The notes under the pieces: model-generated
The model's database searches: none
Told to the model about the DNA's origin: nothing
Seen by the model: only the letters and a program-made list of their open reading frames with translations
Program-made: the position numbers and the translations under genes
Assembly (NCBI GenBank): GCA_947449535.1
Contig: CANFRP010000012.1
Location: 1 to 36,436 of the forward strand
DNA from: Actinomycetota bacterium
Lineage (GTDB): Bacteria > Actinomycetota > Actinomycetes > Nanopelagicales > Nanopelagicaceae
Direction: 5' to 3'
Length of the DNA: 36,436 nucleotides
Shown: piece by piece, positions 1-8,611 of the stretch
How the letters are laid out: each line of letters begins with the position of its first letter
Position numbering within the stretch: the first letter of the stretch is position 1

Positions 1-165
1 ATGCAATCTGCAGTATCCATTCGCCTTAACTACTTTCAGGCAATCTTGGATCTTACAAATATTGGGCATGGTCGCAGAATACTCTCCAACTATCTTTTTC
101 TGATGGAATGGGAAGCAGTTAATTCGATGATGAAGCGAGCGCAAATTGGGTTTTTACCTTGTTAA
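1..165 (+). CDS. Possible 3' end of an unrecognised ORF at the window edge
   Basis: Frame 1 is open from the first base to a TAA at 163-165, giving 54 residues ending in FLPC. The frame may continue upstream of the window, so the ATG at base 1 need not be the start. The peptide mixes aromatic, Arg and Leu residues (for example GHGRRILSNYLF), which is compatible with the C-terminus of a real protein, but I recognise no family and there is no visible ribosome binding site. It would point toward rnpB on the other strand. It could equally be a chance ORF. Confidence 0.25.
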   Translation: MQSAVSIRLNYFQAILDLTNIGHGRRILSNYLFLMEWEAVNSMMKRAQIGFLPC

Positions 166-326
166 AGTATTAATTGTTGATTAAAGAGACATAGTGATGT
201 TTGGAATCAAGAAAATTTCTTGTCCCAATATTTGCCCTTTTGCCCTTTAGGTTTCCCCAAAAATCGTGCAATTTTTTTATAGGTTTTGGAAAAATTTATA
301 AATTTGTTTTGCGTATAAAGGAGCAA
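166..326. other. AT-rich intergenic stretch, no gene seen
   Basis: About 160 bases rich in A and T runs lie between the edge ORF and the rnpB terminator hairpin. A short 8-bp tandem (TTTGCCCT twice, 231-246) is visible. The only ORF here runs on into the antisense of rnpB and is not credible. I see no RNA gene, promoter pair or attachment site that I could defend. Confidence 0.4.
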
Positions 327-350
327 GCCCCGCACATTTCTATGCGGGGC
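327..350 (-). terminator. Hairpin downstream of rnpB, likely terminator
   Basis: GCCCCGCA (327-334) pairs with TGCGGGGC (343-350) around an 8-nt loop, 14 nt past the 3' end of rnpB. On the minus strand it is followed by TTGCTCCTTTAT, a weak T-tract. The position directly after the P1 helix fits termination of the RNase P RNA precursor. Confidence 0.6.
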
Positions 351-364
351 CTACACGATTTAAA

Positions 365-713
365 GAAGAGTCGCCCTATAAGCCGGATTTTGTCTCCTTG
401 CGGAGGATCACCATCCATCTAGATCTGCAATTGCTTACAGATTCAAGCAACCTACCTGATGACTTGAGCGAGCAGCTCTTAAGCGCCATCTTTTTGGTCT
501 TGCTCCAAGTGGGGTTTACCTAGCCAACTACATCACTGCAATTGCTGGTGGTCTCTTACACCACCGTTTCACCCTTACCGGTATTACTACCGGCGGTTTA
601 TTTTCTGTGGCACTGTCCTGCGGATTTCTCCGAGTGGCCGTTAGCCACCACTTTGCTCTTTGGAGTCCGGACTTTCCTCGGCATTACTGACGCGGTGATC
701 CGGGCGACTCTTC
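365..713 (-). ncRNA. rnpB: RNase P RNA, bacterial type A
   Basis: This is the catalytic RNA of RNase P, which trims 5' leaders from tRNA precursors. On the minus strand the conserved CR-I block GAGGAAAGTCCGGACTCC is present near the 5' end. The P15 loop GGTAAACCCC, which contacts the tRNA CCA end, is in the middle. The CR-V block with AAATCCGGCTTATAG is close to the 3' end. The ends are set by helix P1: GAAGAGTCGCCC (713-702) pairs perfectly with GGGCGACTCTTC (376-365). This gives about 349 nt, at the short end for type A RNAs, with a small P3 region. The first 30 nt overlap the end of the upstream kinase reading frame. Mature ends are inferred from P1, not measured. Confidence 0.95.
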
Positions 714-2498
714 ATCGACAAGGATACTTGAATCAATTGCGATTCTGACAGTCGTCATTCCTGTCTTATCTGATTTCTCGGTGTACCAGGCTCCCCCAGA
801 TAGGTAATCAAAGAGGTGGAAACCAAGGCCAGGCGAGGCCGATTCGATGCCCAATCCATTATCCGTGGAGCTAACGATGATCTTCAAATCAGAACCACGG
901 CTTACATCGATGGTCAGCTCAGAGGCACGTCCGTGTCGAACAGAATTTGCGATCAATTCTTCTACGCACTCACCAATCGCCTTTACCTCTGAGGGCCTTA
1001 ATTCGGAGTCCGCAATTTTCTGATTGAGTGAAACTTTTACTAGGGCTGACCACAAATTTCTCCGCTTGGCGAGTTCCTCACTTAATGGAGAAGTAGCAGT
1101 TTCAAGTCCGATTTCAGGATTTCGCAAGATTCCCATGATCTGGAGAATTGAGGCTTGTATTGCATCAGCATCCTGAGACTCTTGAGCATTTTGAAGAATC
1201 TTTGCTTGAACAATGAGGTTGGATTGCAATTGGCCATGAATATGTTTCGCCCAAATCTGAGAGATATCAATAATCTCTTTACTGAGGACTTGTTCCTCTG
1301 CAGCTTGTTTTTGAATTTTTGATTTAAGGGCATCACGTATTTGACGATTTGAAATCAAAGTCGCTTGCCCAATATTTAACGCAATCGCAGTAACTAAAAC
1401 AAGAGTAGCAAAGAGCCATGGATACCTTTTGTAACCGTTATCGAATGATTGAATTCCCAGCAAATTCATGAGCAGGCTCGAAATCGGGGGCGTGGCAAAC
1501 ATAATGAAAATAATTCCGACTTGAACTACAGAAGTTCGTAGAGATTCATAACGAGCAAAGACCCATTGGCAGAGTCGAAGAACAATATAGGCGGAGACGA
1601 AATCGAATATTGCGATTGCAAAGGAAGCGATAATCGATTCGTGGCGAAGGAGGATTCCCAAGGTAAAGAAACTTGTTAGGAATGCGAAAACTAAGGGATT
1701 GAGAACTTCATTCCTGCCACTGAGTGCAGCCAAGCTGATGAAACTGCCAACTTTGCCACGCTGAGTGCGTGAGCTACTGGAGCCTTCCTTATTTTGGAGA
1801 GATTGCGATTTCTCAATTAGTTCGTGGGACAAGTTACGGAAAGTACCTGATGCCAAATCTCGGACGATTTCCGGAAGGCGCTCATCCTCCTTTCCGTCAG
1901 CCATGTACTTTTGAAGCATTAACTGCGATTCCAATGCGGTTACTCGAAGTCGCTCTTGGATAGATTCTTGAGCTTTAGCCCTCACTAGATAGAAGAATGA
2001 GGATTGCTTAAATCTAATTTGCTCTTGGCGATCAAGATCGGCAAGAAGTTCCTCCTCAATCTGCCGATAAGAACCGAAGTTCTGAATAACCAACGAATAG
2101 ATCGGTAGCCAAAGGCCACCCACGATAATTGCTCCCAGAATTCGCTTTTGGATAGAGATGAAGTCGTTGAGACCAAAGAGAAGTGCAAGTCGATGGACAA
2201 GCGCACCTGAGATTCCTGCACCTATGGCGCCAATCGCTGAGAGCCAAACGAATGTTGTCTCTATTTCAATTTTCCTAAAAAGCTCCTTAGCCAGGCGCCA
2301 TAAGAAAAAGGTGAAGAGGAGCGAAAACGACTTTATAAATAACCACTGCATGAGAATGCCGAGAGTGGCTGTGCTGGACTTCTCTAAGAAAATTGAAGGA
2401 AATAAAGCCACTATAAAAAGAATCGGAAAATACTGAAGACCGATTTCCAACCGTCGAGAAGAGAGAGTGGAAACGCTCTCCTTAATGAATTGCTTCAC
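684..2498 (-). CDS. Polytopic sensor histidine kinase, partner of the adjacent regulator
   Basis: This is a membrane sensor kinase of 604 residues. Hydrophobic segments come in two groups of about four: roughly residues 21-38, 44-68, 82-110 and 118-140, then 265-285, 288-312, 322-348 and 358-378. A charged, probably helical cytoplasmic stretch (about 143-255) separates them. A coiled-coil-like segment then carries KHIHGQLQS (His419/His421; His421 is the likelier phosphoacceptor). The C-terminal HATPase domain shows an N-box (ECVEELIANSVRHG, about 510-523), DNGLG (546-550) and PGLGF (556-560). The start is GTG, overlapping the regulator stop by 4 nt (GTGA), with GGGAAAG upstream. The last roughly 15 residues lie beyond the ATPase fold and are encoded by sequence shared with rnpB. 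The ligand cannot be read from sequence. Kinase identity is firm, but the non-classical H-box makes the subfamily uncertain. Confidence 0.85.
   Translation of the reverse strand: MKQFIKESVSTLSSRRLEIGLQYFPILFIVALFPSIFLEKSSTATLGILMQWLFIKSFSLLFTFFLWRLAKELFRKIEIETTFVWLSAIGAIGAGISGALVHRLALLFGLNDFISIQKRILGAIIVGGLWLPIYSLVIQNFGSYRQIEEELLADLDRQEQIRFKQSSFFYLVRAKAQESIQERLRVTALESQLMLQKYMADGKEDERLPEIVRDLASGTFRNLSHELIEKSQSLQNKEGSSSSRTQRGKVGSFISLAALSGRNEVLNPLVFAFLTSFFTLGILLRHESIIASFAIAIFDFVSAYIVLRLCQWVFARYESLRTSVVQVGIIFIMFATPPISSLLMNLLGIQSFDNGYKRYPWLFATLVLVTAIALNIGQATLISNRQIRDALKSKIQKQAAEEQVLSKEIIDISQIWAKHIHGQLQSNLIVQAKILQNAQESQDADAIQASILQIMGILRNPEIGLETATSPLSEELAKRRNLWSALVKVSLNQKIADSELRPSEVKAIGECVEELIANSVRHGRASELTIDVSRGSDLKIIVSSTDNGLGIESASPGLGFHLFDYLSGGAWYTEKSDKTGMTTVRIAIDSSILVDEESPGSPRQ
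721..726 (-). promoter_or_regulatory. Candidate -10 box of rnpB inside the kinase gene
   Basis: On the minus strand TATCCT sits 7 nt upstream of the inferred 5' end of rnpB, within the last codons of the kinase gene. No convincing -35 is seen (CTGTCA lies about 19 nt further upstream). If this is not a promoter, rnpB must be processed from the kinase transcript. Confidence 0.3.
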
Positions 2499-3175
2499 GT
2501 AGTCTTTCCCGTTAGTTCTTGATAGAACTTAGCAAGCAGAATTCGTTGATTTACATCGCTCGAATACTTGATTCCACATTTTTTGGCGACTCGGGAGATG
2601 GAAGTCTCCGCCGATTTGATTGTCACATTTCGAATTCGACTGATCTCTGAGTTACTAAGGCCTTGCCAGAGAAACTTAAGAATTTCAATATCGGAGTCAT
2701 TAAGCGAGAGTTCGCTCATTCGGGATGGTGATGGCTTATCAATTCCACTTGTCGCAATACTTTCGACAATCGCCTGAACTAAAGACTCCGCAGAATCAAC
2801 TTTGGCTTTATCTAAATAAATTCCACCCACAGGCAATTCAGGGAGCTTGCGGCCAGTCAATCGCGGATCGCGATATGAGGAGAGAATTACGATTCCGATA
2901 TTGGCATTCTCGCGACGCAATCCCCAAGCGAGGTCAATTCCAGTTGGACCATCGCCTAAATCCAAATCGAGAAGAGCTACCGAAGGATTGGTTGACTTTG
3001 CAATTTCCATTGCCGATCTTGCGTTATTTGTTGTACCAACAACTTCAATATTGTGAAGAAGTAAAGTTGATTCCAATGTAGTGCGCATCAAATTATTGTC
3101 TTCGACAATCAACGCGCGTGTGCGTTTGGTAGATGGGTCAACAGTCATGGCCCAAGTATTCACTCTCCCTCTCAT
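2495..3175 (-). CDS. NarL/FixJ-like response regulator
   Basis: This 226-residue two-component regulator has an N-terminal receiver domain (about 20-140) with acidic residues Glu25-Asp26, the probable phosphoacceptor Asp70 (ALLDLDL) and Lys123. A C-terminal LuxR-type helix-turn-helix follows (about 157-215: LSNSEISRIRNVTIKSAE), but its recognition helix departs from the usual KTVxxHxxxI pattern, so its DNA target is probably unusual. The ATG at 3175 is chosen because TAGGTT lies exactly 6 nt upstream, fitting a leaderless transcript. ATG at 3148 (residue 10) is the alternative, since no good Shine-Dalgarno supports either. It is cotranscribed with the kinase (4-nt overlap) and diverges from the large secreted protein gene, which is an obvious candidate target. 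Confidence 0.88.
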   Translation of the reverse strand: MRGRVNTWAMTVDPSTKRTRALIVEDNNLMRTTLESTLLLHNIEVVGTTNNARSAMEIAKSTNPSVALLDLDLGDGPTGIDLAWGLRRENANIGIVILSSYRDPRLTGRKLPELPVGGIYLDKAKVDSAESLVQAIVESIATSGIDKPSPSRMSELSLNDSDIEILKFLWQGLSNSEISRIRNVTIKSAETSISRVAKKCGIKYSSDVNQRILLAKFYQELTGKTT

Positions 3176-3181
3176 TAGGGA

Positions 3182-3187
3182 AACCTA
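3182..3187 (-). promoter_or_regulatory. -10 box for the regulator-kinase operon
   Basis: TAGGTT on the minus strand ends 6 nt before the ATG at 3175. This spacing puts transcription start at or beside the A of the start codon. No clear -35 is seen. Confidence 0.45.
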
Positions 3188-3269
3188 GGAAGTCTCAAGA
3201 GCTCGAGGGCTACCCCCTCAATTTAGCCAGAAATCTCAAATCCGCTAGCCCTTAAAATCCCCCTCAAAA

Positions 3270-3275
3270 TAGAAT
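3270..3275 (+). promoter_or_regulatory. -10 box for the large secreted protein gene
   Basis: TAGAAT ends 5 nt before the ATG at 3281, so the mRNA is probably leaderless. The divergent regulator promoter (3182-3187) lies about 80 nt away. The shared 105-nt intergenic region is where an operator for the regulator would be expected, but I found no convincing inverted repeat in it. Confidence 0.5.
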
Positions 3276-3280
3276 TTCAT

Positions 3281-6200
3281 ATGCGTAAATATCGCTCGCT
3301 TAGACGTCTAGGACACCTTCTTCTTGTCTCTTTTCTCGCTTCCACAATGCTCTCGGTTTTAATTCCCCCAGCTGCGAAAGCTGCCGTTCCAATTACGACT
3401 TATCCAGCAACCAAGGTTCGTAATATTCTTGAAACTCACAATATTTCCGCCGGAAGTTATACCGCAACAAACATAACAACTTTCACAACTGCAGATAAGA
3501 ATCTTTTTAAGTTTTCACCTACACAAGTTGCCTATAGCCCATTTGTCCAAGTCACTGGATTGGTGAATGACCCGACAACTTGCAACATCACACCTTCAGG
3601 AACTTACGGCGCTAACTTACCTGATGGCTACAACTCTCCATATGATGGAATCCAAATTACTTCGATATCGACAAGTAATGGAATTGTGACTTATAACGCG
3701 CCATCAATCCATAGCGTGCAACCTTCGGAACAAGTAACTATTTCTGGAGCTAGCACTGCGGGTTTCAACGGTACTTTTACTGTTAATTCCGTAGCAAATG
3801 GAACTTCTTTCACTGTAATAAATCCTGCGACTGGTTCTTCTTCCACAGCATTCGGTAAACACACAACTTGGGAGCGCATCTATGGCGCCACTGATACTAC
3901 GTTTACTGTTTCTCGAAACCCAAACGCATCAGGTCAAACATGTACGATCACAACAAATATCGGTTCGAGAGTTGTCTCACGCGATACCGACAACATCCCG
4001 CAGCTTCGCACATCAAACATGGCGACAGATGCAACGGGAGCTACGATTTTTATGGCCACCGGAAGCAGATGGCCAACTCAGCAACTAGGCGAGGGTGAAC
4101 TCTATATATCTAGAAACTCAGGTTCCACATTTACCAAAGTCGACTTAATTGATTCAAATGGAATCTCTCTAGGAAATACCACGATCGCTAATCCCAAAAC
4201 AACCGCGGGATACAACACGCTCTATGGATGTCAACATCGAACCTGTCTGTGGAGCTCGGTCAGCATGTCAGCAGATGGCCAAGTTATTGCAGCAACAAGT
4301 TTAGGCGGGGAGTTTGTCTATTCCACAGATGGTGGTTATCACTGGACCGAAGTTTTGCGTGAACAGTATTTTCGCTGCCAGGCGGATGGAGGCGGTCACA
4401 AATGGCAACAAGTCGCAGTATCAAAAGCTGGTAACAAAATTGTTGCTGGCACAGGTACTGGAATTATTTTCGTTCTGGATCTGACCAAATCCAATAATTT
4501 AACGCTCACTCCTATTATGCCGTCGGGCACTTCGGGTTGCGGGCAGACCCCTTATTACACAAATACTAACCCGGCTGTTTACCACAAGAGCTCCAGTGAT
4601 GTTGGAAGCGTTCCGGCCGTAATGAATACCGCTGGCTCGCTACAAGCACTTGGGATTGATCAATACGCAAAAACTCTGGTATTGGCATATGGGGCGACTG
4701 GAATTTTAATTTGTAAATTAACAAGTTCCCAGATTACTTCATGTAATTTGGCTCCAAATATGACCTTTGACAACGCCACTTCAATCGCCTGGTCTTCTAA
4801 CGGTATACAGTCACAATCGAGCGTTTTCGTTTCTAATTCTGGCCAATATATAACAATCGGTACTTTCTCAAACCTACAGGCTCGTTCCGAAGATTACGGC
4901 GCTACCTTTCAGATGTTTGGAACATCCTATGCCCGAGCACCAGGAGGCAGCTCCACAAATTATTCTGACTGCAACAACCCCGAGGGAATTATCTCAATTG
5001 CGGGTTCTGATAACGGTCAAGTTCAAGTATTTGTCACTCAAAACAGCACAAACTCCTACAACTCCTACGCCATAACTCCGGGTGTATGTAAATCTACAAA
5101 CTTTGGCCGAAAGAATTCCTGGGTCTCAGTCCCGGTTTCCATGTATGCCGGGGATTCGACAGACATTTCTCGACAACAAGTCTGGTCGAGCGTCGTGTTG
5201 GGTTCGACCGGTGCTCCGATGTACTTGGGTTCATATGGCGTTAGTCAGTACTACAACACAACTACTCCATGTAACGCCACATACGTTCTATATTGTTCGC
5301 CATTCTTCTGGTCTAGCTTTGGCGTCACCGGACCGGCATCTTTGGCAACTCCCGTCGGAACCACGATCTCTGGTCAATTTTATTCAACAGTTAACCCGCC
5401 TTCAGGTCAAGTGGCAACAATTTCGTGGGCATTAGGTAAAACTTCGGATGGTTCTTCTGTCTCGGGAATAACAATTACATCAAGTGGAACTTTATTTGTT
5501 GCTAATACCGTTCCGGAGGGTGTTTATGGAATGACGATTAGCGGCACGGATGCTGGAACGACTGCCTCCATTGACATGACGATTTATGTTTACGATCCCA
5601 ATAGAGCTCCGCCAACATTTGATACGCCAGTCTCCACCAGTGATGGCTATACAGTGAACGTAACTAATTACGATTCGAGATATAACTACAACTCTTTTAG
5701 TGATACCGGAACTGTCACGCCTGGAACACCATCGGGCTCCACCTTGCCCTTAACGCTCACGGGTATAGCTCCATCCTCTCCGGCGATAATTACCACCCAA
5801 AGTTTTATGGGAACTGTTGTCACCACTCAGTATTCGATTATTTCGAGTACGGTCACTGGATATTCGACGGGCCCGCAAACTCCCCTTTACATAACATCTG
5901 ATCCGACGATTGCCGCTGGGGGCAGTCGAACTTTGACTACATCTGGTGGCAGTGGTGCAGGCGCCGTTACTTACGCGATAACGACTACCGGAAATGCTGG
6001 GTGTTCTATTTCTGGCGCAGTCCTCTCGGTTACTTCTGTGACCGCGGGAAATACATGTGGAGTTACGGCCACGAAAGCTGCAAATGGAAATTTTCTTTCG
6101 GTTTCGAGTTCGGAACAAACGATTACTGTGAAAACAGCTGGATTGATTCCAACGTTTGACACTCCCATTAGAACTTCAGGTGGGTATACCGTTCACATCA

Positions 6201-6970
6201 CAAATTACAGCGCTTCATACACTTGGACTGTCACTACTTCGGCAGGTTCAATTTCAGTCTCCTCTCCTTCGGGGTCGATTGAGACAATTACAATTACGAG
6301 TTTGACGGGCGGGGCTTCAGCAACAGTCACAGCCTCCACAAGTCGAACAAACTATTCAAACGAAACATCCACTGTGTCAGCTGCAGCGCTAAAGTCGCTT
6401 TCCATCCAAGCAGCTTCACCGACTTTCTATACTGGCTCGGTTGGTAATGAAACTTTTACCGCTTCTGCTCTCTTGGCTGGTGACACGATTACCTCAGTAA
6501 CATTTACCTATTTTGGGACTGGATCCACTTCTTATGGTCCTAGCACAAACATGCCAAGCTCCGCGGGCACATATAGTGCAACTCCCTCCGCTGCCGTCTT
6601 TGGAGTTGGTTCTGCAAGTAATTACATCATCACCTACTCCTACGGAATCATCACAATTATGGCTGACCCAGCATTTGCAGATGGACCAATAATTGTTACG
6701 CTCCCCAGCAATATTGATTTCCGCAAAGCAACATATGTCACTGTCACAATACGTTCGGCTTATCCTGGTCGAGTGGCACTTCTTGCCAACAATCGAAAGG
6801 TTGCTGGCTGCACATCCCTTCCCATCGTGTCTACGACAACGTGTCGTTGGCGACCGAGTACACATGGCCAGATAATTCTCACGGGTGTACTCACTCCTAC
6901 AGATAACGCGATTCCTGTAGCCAAGTTCCCAGTCACTGTGAGCGGTGGCCGTCGAGTGGTCTCCCGCTAA
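3281..6970 (+). CDS. Large secreted beta-rich surface protein with Asp-box and Ig/MBG-like repeats
   Basis: This is a 1229-residue exported protein. A signal peptide is clear: basic MRKYRSLRR, a hydrophobic core and an A-x-A end near residue 34. Residues about 270-545 hold three Asp-box motifs (SxDxGxxW/F): a degenerate SRNSGSTF at 277, STDGGYHW at 348 and SEDYGATF at 536, suggesting a BNR-type beta-propeller. The C-terminal half is Ser/Thr/Gly-rich with repeated Ig-like units: FDTPVSTSDGYTVNVTNY (about 776) and FDTPIRTSGGYTVHITNY (about 955). An MBG-like unit follows near 1040 and a final domain at about 1130-1229. There is no LPXTG motif or C-terminal membrane anchor, so attachment is unexplained. 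A role in adhesion or as an exoprotein is inference; no catalytic residues are evident. Its stop overlaps the next start (TAATG). Confidence 0.85.
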   Translation: MRKYRSLRRLGHLLLVSFLASTMLSVLIPPAAKAAVPITTYPATKVRNILETHNISAGSYTATNITTFTTADKNLFKFSPTQVAYSPFVQVTGLVNDPTTCNITPSGTYGANLPDGYNSPYDGIQITSISTSNGIVTYNAPSIHSVQPSEQVTISGASTAGFNGTFTVNSVANGTSFTVINPATGSSSTAFGKHTTWERIYGATDTTFTVSRNPNASGQTCTITTNIGSRVVSRDTDNIPQLRTSNMATDATGATIFMATGSRWPTQQLGEGELYISRNSGSTFTKVDLIDSNGISLGNTTIANPKTTAGYNTLYGCQHRTCLWSSVSMSADGQVIAATSLGGEFVYSTDGGYHWTEVLREQYFRCQADGGGHKWQQVAVSKAGNKIVAGTGTGIIFVLDLTKSNNLTLTPIMPSGTSGCGQTPYYTNTNPAVYHKSSSDVGSVPAVMNTAGSLQALGIDQYAKTLVLAYGATGILICKLTSSQITSCNLAPNMTFDNATSIAWSSNGIQSQSSVFVSNSGQYITIGTFSNLQARSEDYGATFQMFGTSYARAPGGSSTNYSDCNNPEGIISIAGSDNGQVQVFVTQNSTNSYNSYAITPGVCKSTNFGRKNSWVSVPVSMYAGDSTDISRQQVWSSVVLGSTGAPMYLGSYGVSQYYNTTTPCNATYVLYCSPFFWSSFGVTGPASLATPVGTTISGQFYSTVNPPSGQVATISWALGKTSDGSSVSGITITSSGTLFVANTVPEGVYGMTISGTDAGTTASIDMTIYVYDPNRAPPTFDTPVSTSDGYTVNVTNYDSRYNYNSFSDTGTVTPGTPSGSTLPLTLTGIAPSSPAIITTQSFMGTVVTTQYSIISSTVTGYSTGPQTPLYITSDPTIAAGGSRTLTTSGGSGAGAVTYAITTTGNAGCSISGAVLSVTSVTAGNTCGVTATKAANGNFLSVSSSEQTITVKTAGLIPTFDTPIRTSGGYTVHITNYSASYTWTVTTSAGSISVSSPSGSIETITITSLTGGASATVTASTSRTNYSNETSTVSAAALKSLSIQAASPTFYTGSVGNETFTASALLAGDTITSVTFTYFGTGSTSYGPSTNMPSSAGTYSATPSAAVFGVGSASNYIITYSYGIITIMADPAFADGPIIVTLPSNIDFRKATYVTVTIRSAYPGRVALLANNRKVAGCTSLPIVSTTTCRWRPSTHGQIILTGVLTPTDNAIPVAKFPVTVSGGRRVVSR

Positions 6971-7629
6971 TGGCTAAATACAACGCTTTAAGCCACTCCC
7001 TGGGTGATGGCGATGATTCACTTGAAGAGTTTGAATATTACGATGATGAGTTTGTGGCTGAGGATGGCTCGACTGCCAAACCACGAGTACTCACTAAGGC
7101 ACGTAGATTCTCGATGCTTTTCGCTCTCGGAATGCTGACATCCGCTGTTGCCGCAAACATCACGCTTTCCTTCACTTCAGGTTCTGAATTTGGGCAGGGA
7201 GTAAAGCAACTTAAGGCGTGTACGCCAACACTCTCCATAACGCCAGTTTCAGGTTACGAGAATTCAGGAAGCGGAACATTCACTATGGATGCCGTAGATA
7301 TTTCAGGTATTCCAGATACATGTATTGGATATGACTTTGTCATTAAAGTTTGGGATGACACAACGCAATCGCCACTCAAAGTGACAGATACGAGCGGTAA
7401 TGACACGATTCTTTTAGATTATGTCCGCGTATCCATGCTTCCAGGAAAAGATTTTGCGATGGTCGGCTCACCTAACGCATACGTTGATATTCTCGATACC
7501 TCAACCACTACCGACAATCAAATTTCATTGGTATATGACGCCGGCGCACTGCAAGGAAATATCTCGCACTACGCCGACGCCAAGAATGTTTATAAAGTAA
7601 CGGTTGAAACTTTCGCTACAGGTAGCTAA
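6970..7629 (+). CDS. Single-span exported protein coupled to the large surface protein
   Basis: This 219-residue protein is of no family I can name. The first 45 residues are hydrophilic and very acidic (LEEFEYYDDEF) and end in KARR. One hydrophobic segment follows (about 47-66), then an extracytoplasmic domain beginning FTSGSEFGQGVKQLKACTP, with Cys residues near 84 and 118 that could form a disulfide. The rest is beta-prone and Thr/Asp/Ser-rich. The EFGQG...C-T motif just after the membrane segment looks like a conserved head, and I have the impression of similar proteins in freshwater actinobacteria without a known role. Its ATG overlaps the stop of the 1229-residue gene by 1 nt, so the two are translationally coupled. 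It could be a membrane partner, anchor or pilin-like subunit; this is inference. The segment could be a signal anchor or a cleaved, late-starting signal peptide (AVAA at 59-62). Confidence 0.75.
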   Translation: MAKYNALSHSLGDGDDSLEEFEYYDDEFVAEDGSTAKPRVLTKARRFSMLFALGMLTSAVAANITLSFTSGSEFGQGVKQLKACTPTLSITPVSGYENSGSGTFTMDAVDISGIPDTCIGYDFVIKVWDDTTQSPLKVTDTSGNDTILLDYVRVSMLPGKDFAMVGSPNAYVDILDTSTTTDNQISLVYDAGALQGNISHYADAKNVYKVTVETFATGS

Positions 7630-7636
7630 GTCCCAC

Positions 7637-8611
7637 TTATTCTGGGAAGTGGCAAGCTGCTTGTGATCCACCGATTTGAACCAAAGCTGGCTCAGTCGTT
7701 GAACAGATATCTTGCGCCTTCCAGCAACGAGTACGGAAGCGGCAACCTGATGGTGGGTTAGCGGGGCTTGGAACATCTCCCGTAAGAACGATTCGAGTCT
7801 CCTTGCGGATCTTCTCTTGTCTTGGGTTAGCGAGTGGAACGGCAGAAATAAGAGCCTTTGTGTAAGGGTGGTGTGGATGATTGAAAATCTCATCGCGGGT
7901 ACCGATTTCGACAATTTTACCGAGATACATGACTGCTACTCGAGTAGAGATATGTGAAACGACAGAGAGATCGTGGGCAACAAAGAGGTAGGAGAAACCG
8001 AACTTCTCACGTAGATCATCGAGCAAGTTAAGGATCTGTGCTTGCACAGATACATCAAGGGCCGATACTGGCTCGTCCAATACAACAAGCTTTGGACGGG
8101 TCACTAATGCGCGAGCGATACCTACACGCTGGCGCTGTCCGCCAGAGAATTCATGTGGGTAGCGATTGCCGAACTCACGGGAAAGACCGCAGAGCTCGAT
8201 CATCTCATCGACCCGCGGATCAGTATCGTCTTTCGCCATTCCATGAACGATCAATGGTTCCGCCACAATCTGACGAATTGTCATACGTGGATTGAGTGAT
8301 GCGTATGGATCTTGGAAAACAATCTGGGTGTTCCGGCGCTCTTGCCGCATCTCTTCCCGGGAAAGCGAGCTAATCTCTTTACCGGCGATGGATATCTCGC
8401 CACTTGTTGGCTCAAGTAAACGAAGAATTAATCGAGCGGTAGTGGATTTACCGCAACCTGATTCTCCTACCAGTCCAAGGGTCTCTCCCTCTGCAAGTTC
8501 AAATGAAATGCCATCAACAGCATGGATATGACCGACGGTTCGCTTGAGAAGTCCGCGTTGAATCGGAAACTTCTTTTCTAAGTTAGTGACTTTAAGGAGT
8601 GGCTTGGACAT
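7637..8611 (-). CDS. Oligopeptide/dipeptide ABC importer ATPase (OppF/DppF type)
   Basis: This is the second ATPase (324 residues) of a peptide/nickel-type importer and is the last gene of the operon. It has Walker [10 protein letters not shown], signature [14 protein letters not shown] and Walker [12 protein letters not shown]. The C-terminal oligopeptide-transporter extension ends in a Cys-rich block ([15 protein letters not shown] plus a later Cys). Four such Cys match the pattern that holds an iron-sulfur cluster in some DppD/DppF proteins. The start at 8611 ([13 protein letters not shown]) is chosen because it overlaps the upstream stop (TAATG) and has AGAAGG 7 nt before it. A longer in-frame start at 8716 would overlap the preceding gene by 106 nt and adds no conserved sequence. 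The gene ends 7 nt from the convergent exported-protein gene. Confidence 0.95.
   Translation of the reverse strand: MSKPLLKVTNLEKKFPIQRGLLKRTVGHIHAVDGISFELAEGETLGLVGESGCGKSTTARLILRLLEPTSGEISIAGKEISSLSREEMRQERRNTQIVFQDPYASLNPRMTIRQIVAEPLIVHGMAKDDTDPRVDEMIELCGLSREFGNRYPHEFSGGQRQRVGIARALVTRPKLVVLDEPVSALDVSVQAQILNLLDDLREKFGFSYLFVAHDLSVVSHISTRVAVMYLGKIVEIGTRDEIFNHPHHPYTKALISAVPLANPRQEKIRKETRIVLTGDVPSPANPPSGCRFRTRCWKAQDICSTTEPALVQIGGSQAACHFPE

Noticed and set aside
231-246. Two tandem copies of TTTGCCCT
   Set aside because: Only two short copies in AT-rich intergenic DNA; no array, no link to a gene.
201-748. Plus-strand ORFs of 73 and 68 residues (201-422 and 542-748)
   Set aside because: They lie antisense to rnpB or its terminator, have no recognisable sequence and no ribosome binding site.
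3281-6970. Sialidase call from the Asp-box motifs
   Set aside because: Asp-boxes alone mark a propeller-type fold. I see no FRIP-type motif or catalytic set of a sialidase.
7633-7652. Hairpin CCACTT/AAGTGG between the convergent genes at 7.63 kb
   Set aside because: Only 6 bp, partly inside the ATPase coding end, and without a T-tract on either strand.
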